Part shown: positions 63,537 to 64,000 of the stretch, piece by piece
How the letters are laid out: the number at the start of each line of letters is the position of its first letter
How positions within the stretch are numbered: position 1 is the stretch's first letter
Notes under the pieces: model-generated
Seen by the model: the letters and a program-made list of their open reading frames with translations, nothing else
The model's database searches: none
Told to the model about the DNA's origin: nothing
Assembly: GCF_036345915.1 (NCBI RefSeq)
Contig: NZ_CP107785.1
Location: 9,114,001 to 9,178,000, forward strand
From: Nocardia sp. NBC_00565
GTDB lineage: Bacteria; Actinomycetota; Actinomycetes; Mycobacteriales; Mycobacteriaceae
Length of the DNA: 64,000 bases
Reading direction: 5' to 3'
Made by a program: the position numbers and the translations under genes

Positions 63537-64000
63537 ATGCGCCTTACCGTCCTCGGGTGCTCGGGCAGCGTGTCCGGCCCGGACTCCCCTGCGTCGGGCT
63601 ACCTGCTGAGCGGGCCGGATATGTCGCCGGTGGTCATCGATTTCGGGCCCGGTGTGCTCGGCGCGCTGCAGCGCTACGCCGATCCCGGTGAGATCGATAT
63701 CTTCCTCACGCATCTGCACGCCGACCACTGCCTGGATCTGCCCGGGCTGCTGGTCTGGCGGCGCTACCATCCGACACCACCGGTGGGGCAGGCGATCGTG
63801 CGCGGTCCGTCCGACAGCCCACAGCGCATCGGCAATGCCTCCGCCGAGATCGGTGGTGAATGCGACGACTGGTCCGACGTCATCGATCACCAGCCGTGGG
63901 TCGACGGCGCGGCGGTCGAATTCGGTCCGGGCCATACGGTGCTCGCGCGCCGGATGTATCACCCGCCGGAGTCCTACGGCCTGCGCATCGGCACGGCGGC
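63537..64000 (+). CDS. Metallo-beta-lactamase-fold phosphodiesterase (partial)
   Basis: 154 complete codons are visible before the window ends. The start MRLTVLGCSGSVSGPDSPASGYLLSG, the metal motif LTHLHADHCLDLPG (HxHxDH) and ARRMYHPPESYGLRIG match the RNase Z-like family containing M. tuberculosis Rv1339, which degrades cAMP. It follows the rhomboid gene by 78 bp. In M. tuberculosis murI lies between these two; here it does not. ATG with GGGGGA close upstream. Confidence 0.85.
   Translation, partial: MRLTVLGCSGSVSGPDSPASGYLLSGPDMSPVVIDFGPGVLGALQRYADPGEIDIFLTHLHADHCLDLPGLLVWRRYHPTPPVGQAIVRGPSDSPQRIGNASAEIGGECDDWSDVIDHQPWVDGAAVEFGPGHTVLARRMYHPPESYGLRIGTA

Overview
The window is chromosomal DNA of a high-GC actinomycete, most likely Nocardia or a close relative in the Mycobacteriales. 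The reasons are strong GC bias at third codon positions, frequent GTG starts, a 16S rRNA of Nocardia type, no tRNA between the 16S and 23S genes, and a gene order that follows the Mycobacterium tuberculosis Rv1292-Rv1339 block almost gene for gene. That comparison is from memory; no search was run.

Layout. Positions 1-6.3 kb are accessory: a small secreted protein, a minus-strand pair (winged-helix protein plus a resolvase-like protein without its catalytic serine), a plus-strand regulatory trio (hypothetical, DUF6879, XRE/DUF5753), a DUF4352 membrane-anchored protein, tRNA-Arg(CCG), and a DUF3105-DUF305 pair. From 6.3 to 13.3 kb lies the argS-lysA-hom-thrC-thrB cluster (Arg-tRNA synthesis, last step of lysine, and homoserine/threonine synthesis). 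From 13.6 to 20.5 kb are rho, rpmE, prfA, prmC, a Sua5-type tRNA modification gene and wecA. From 20.5 to 28.4 kb is the complete F-type ATP synthase operon atpI-B-E-F-H-A-G-D-C. DUF2550, a cobalamin adenosyltransferase and murA follow, then a complete rRNA operon (16S-23S-5S, 31.6-36.9 kb) with promoters and NUT-like sites.

From 37 to 43.5 kb are a rhomboid-like protein, the mismatch endonuclease nucS, a DivIVA-like protein, methylmalonyl-CoA epimerase, a thiolase, DUF3817 and a thioredoxin-like TPR protein. From 43.5 to 51.1 kb is the alpha-glucan module (glgB, glgE, glgP) with a LysE exporter inside it. Then come an NCS2 purine permease, DoxX, a broken methyltransferase, a DinG-type helicase, and pncA and pncB (NAD salvage). 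The right end has clpS, DUF2017, a P1 peptidase, the mec-cysO-cysM cysteine pathway behind a SigR/SigH-type promoter, a rhomboid protease, and a metallo-beta-lactamase-fold phosphodiesterase cut by the window edge. murI, found here in M. tuberculosis, is absent from this position.

Two patterns go beyond ordinary annotation. First, a peptide-coding repeat (core ERSE...TEPS..E..S) fills the argS-lysA gap as three perfect-length 75-bp units, and a diverged single unit fills the thrC-thrB gap. In both places its reading frame runs to a stop that overlaps the next start codon (GTGA or ATGA), and its tail supplies the ribosome binding site. Second, many genes carry a TANNNT-like hexamer 6 to 8 nt before the start codon, which suggests leaderless transcription and helps choose starts.
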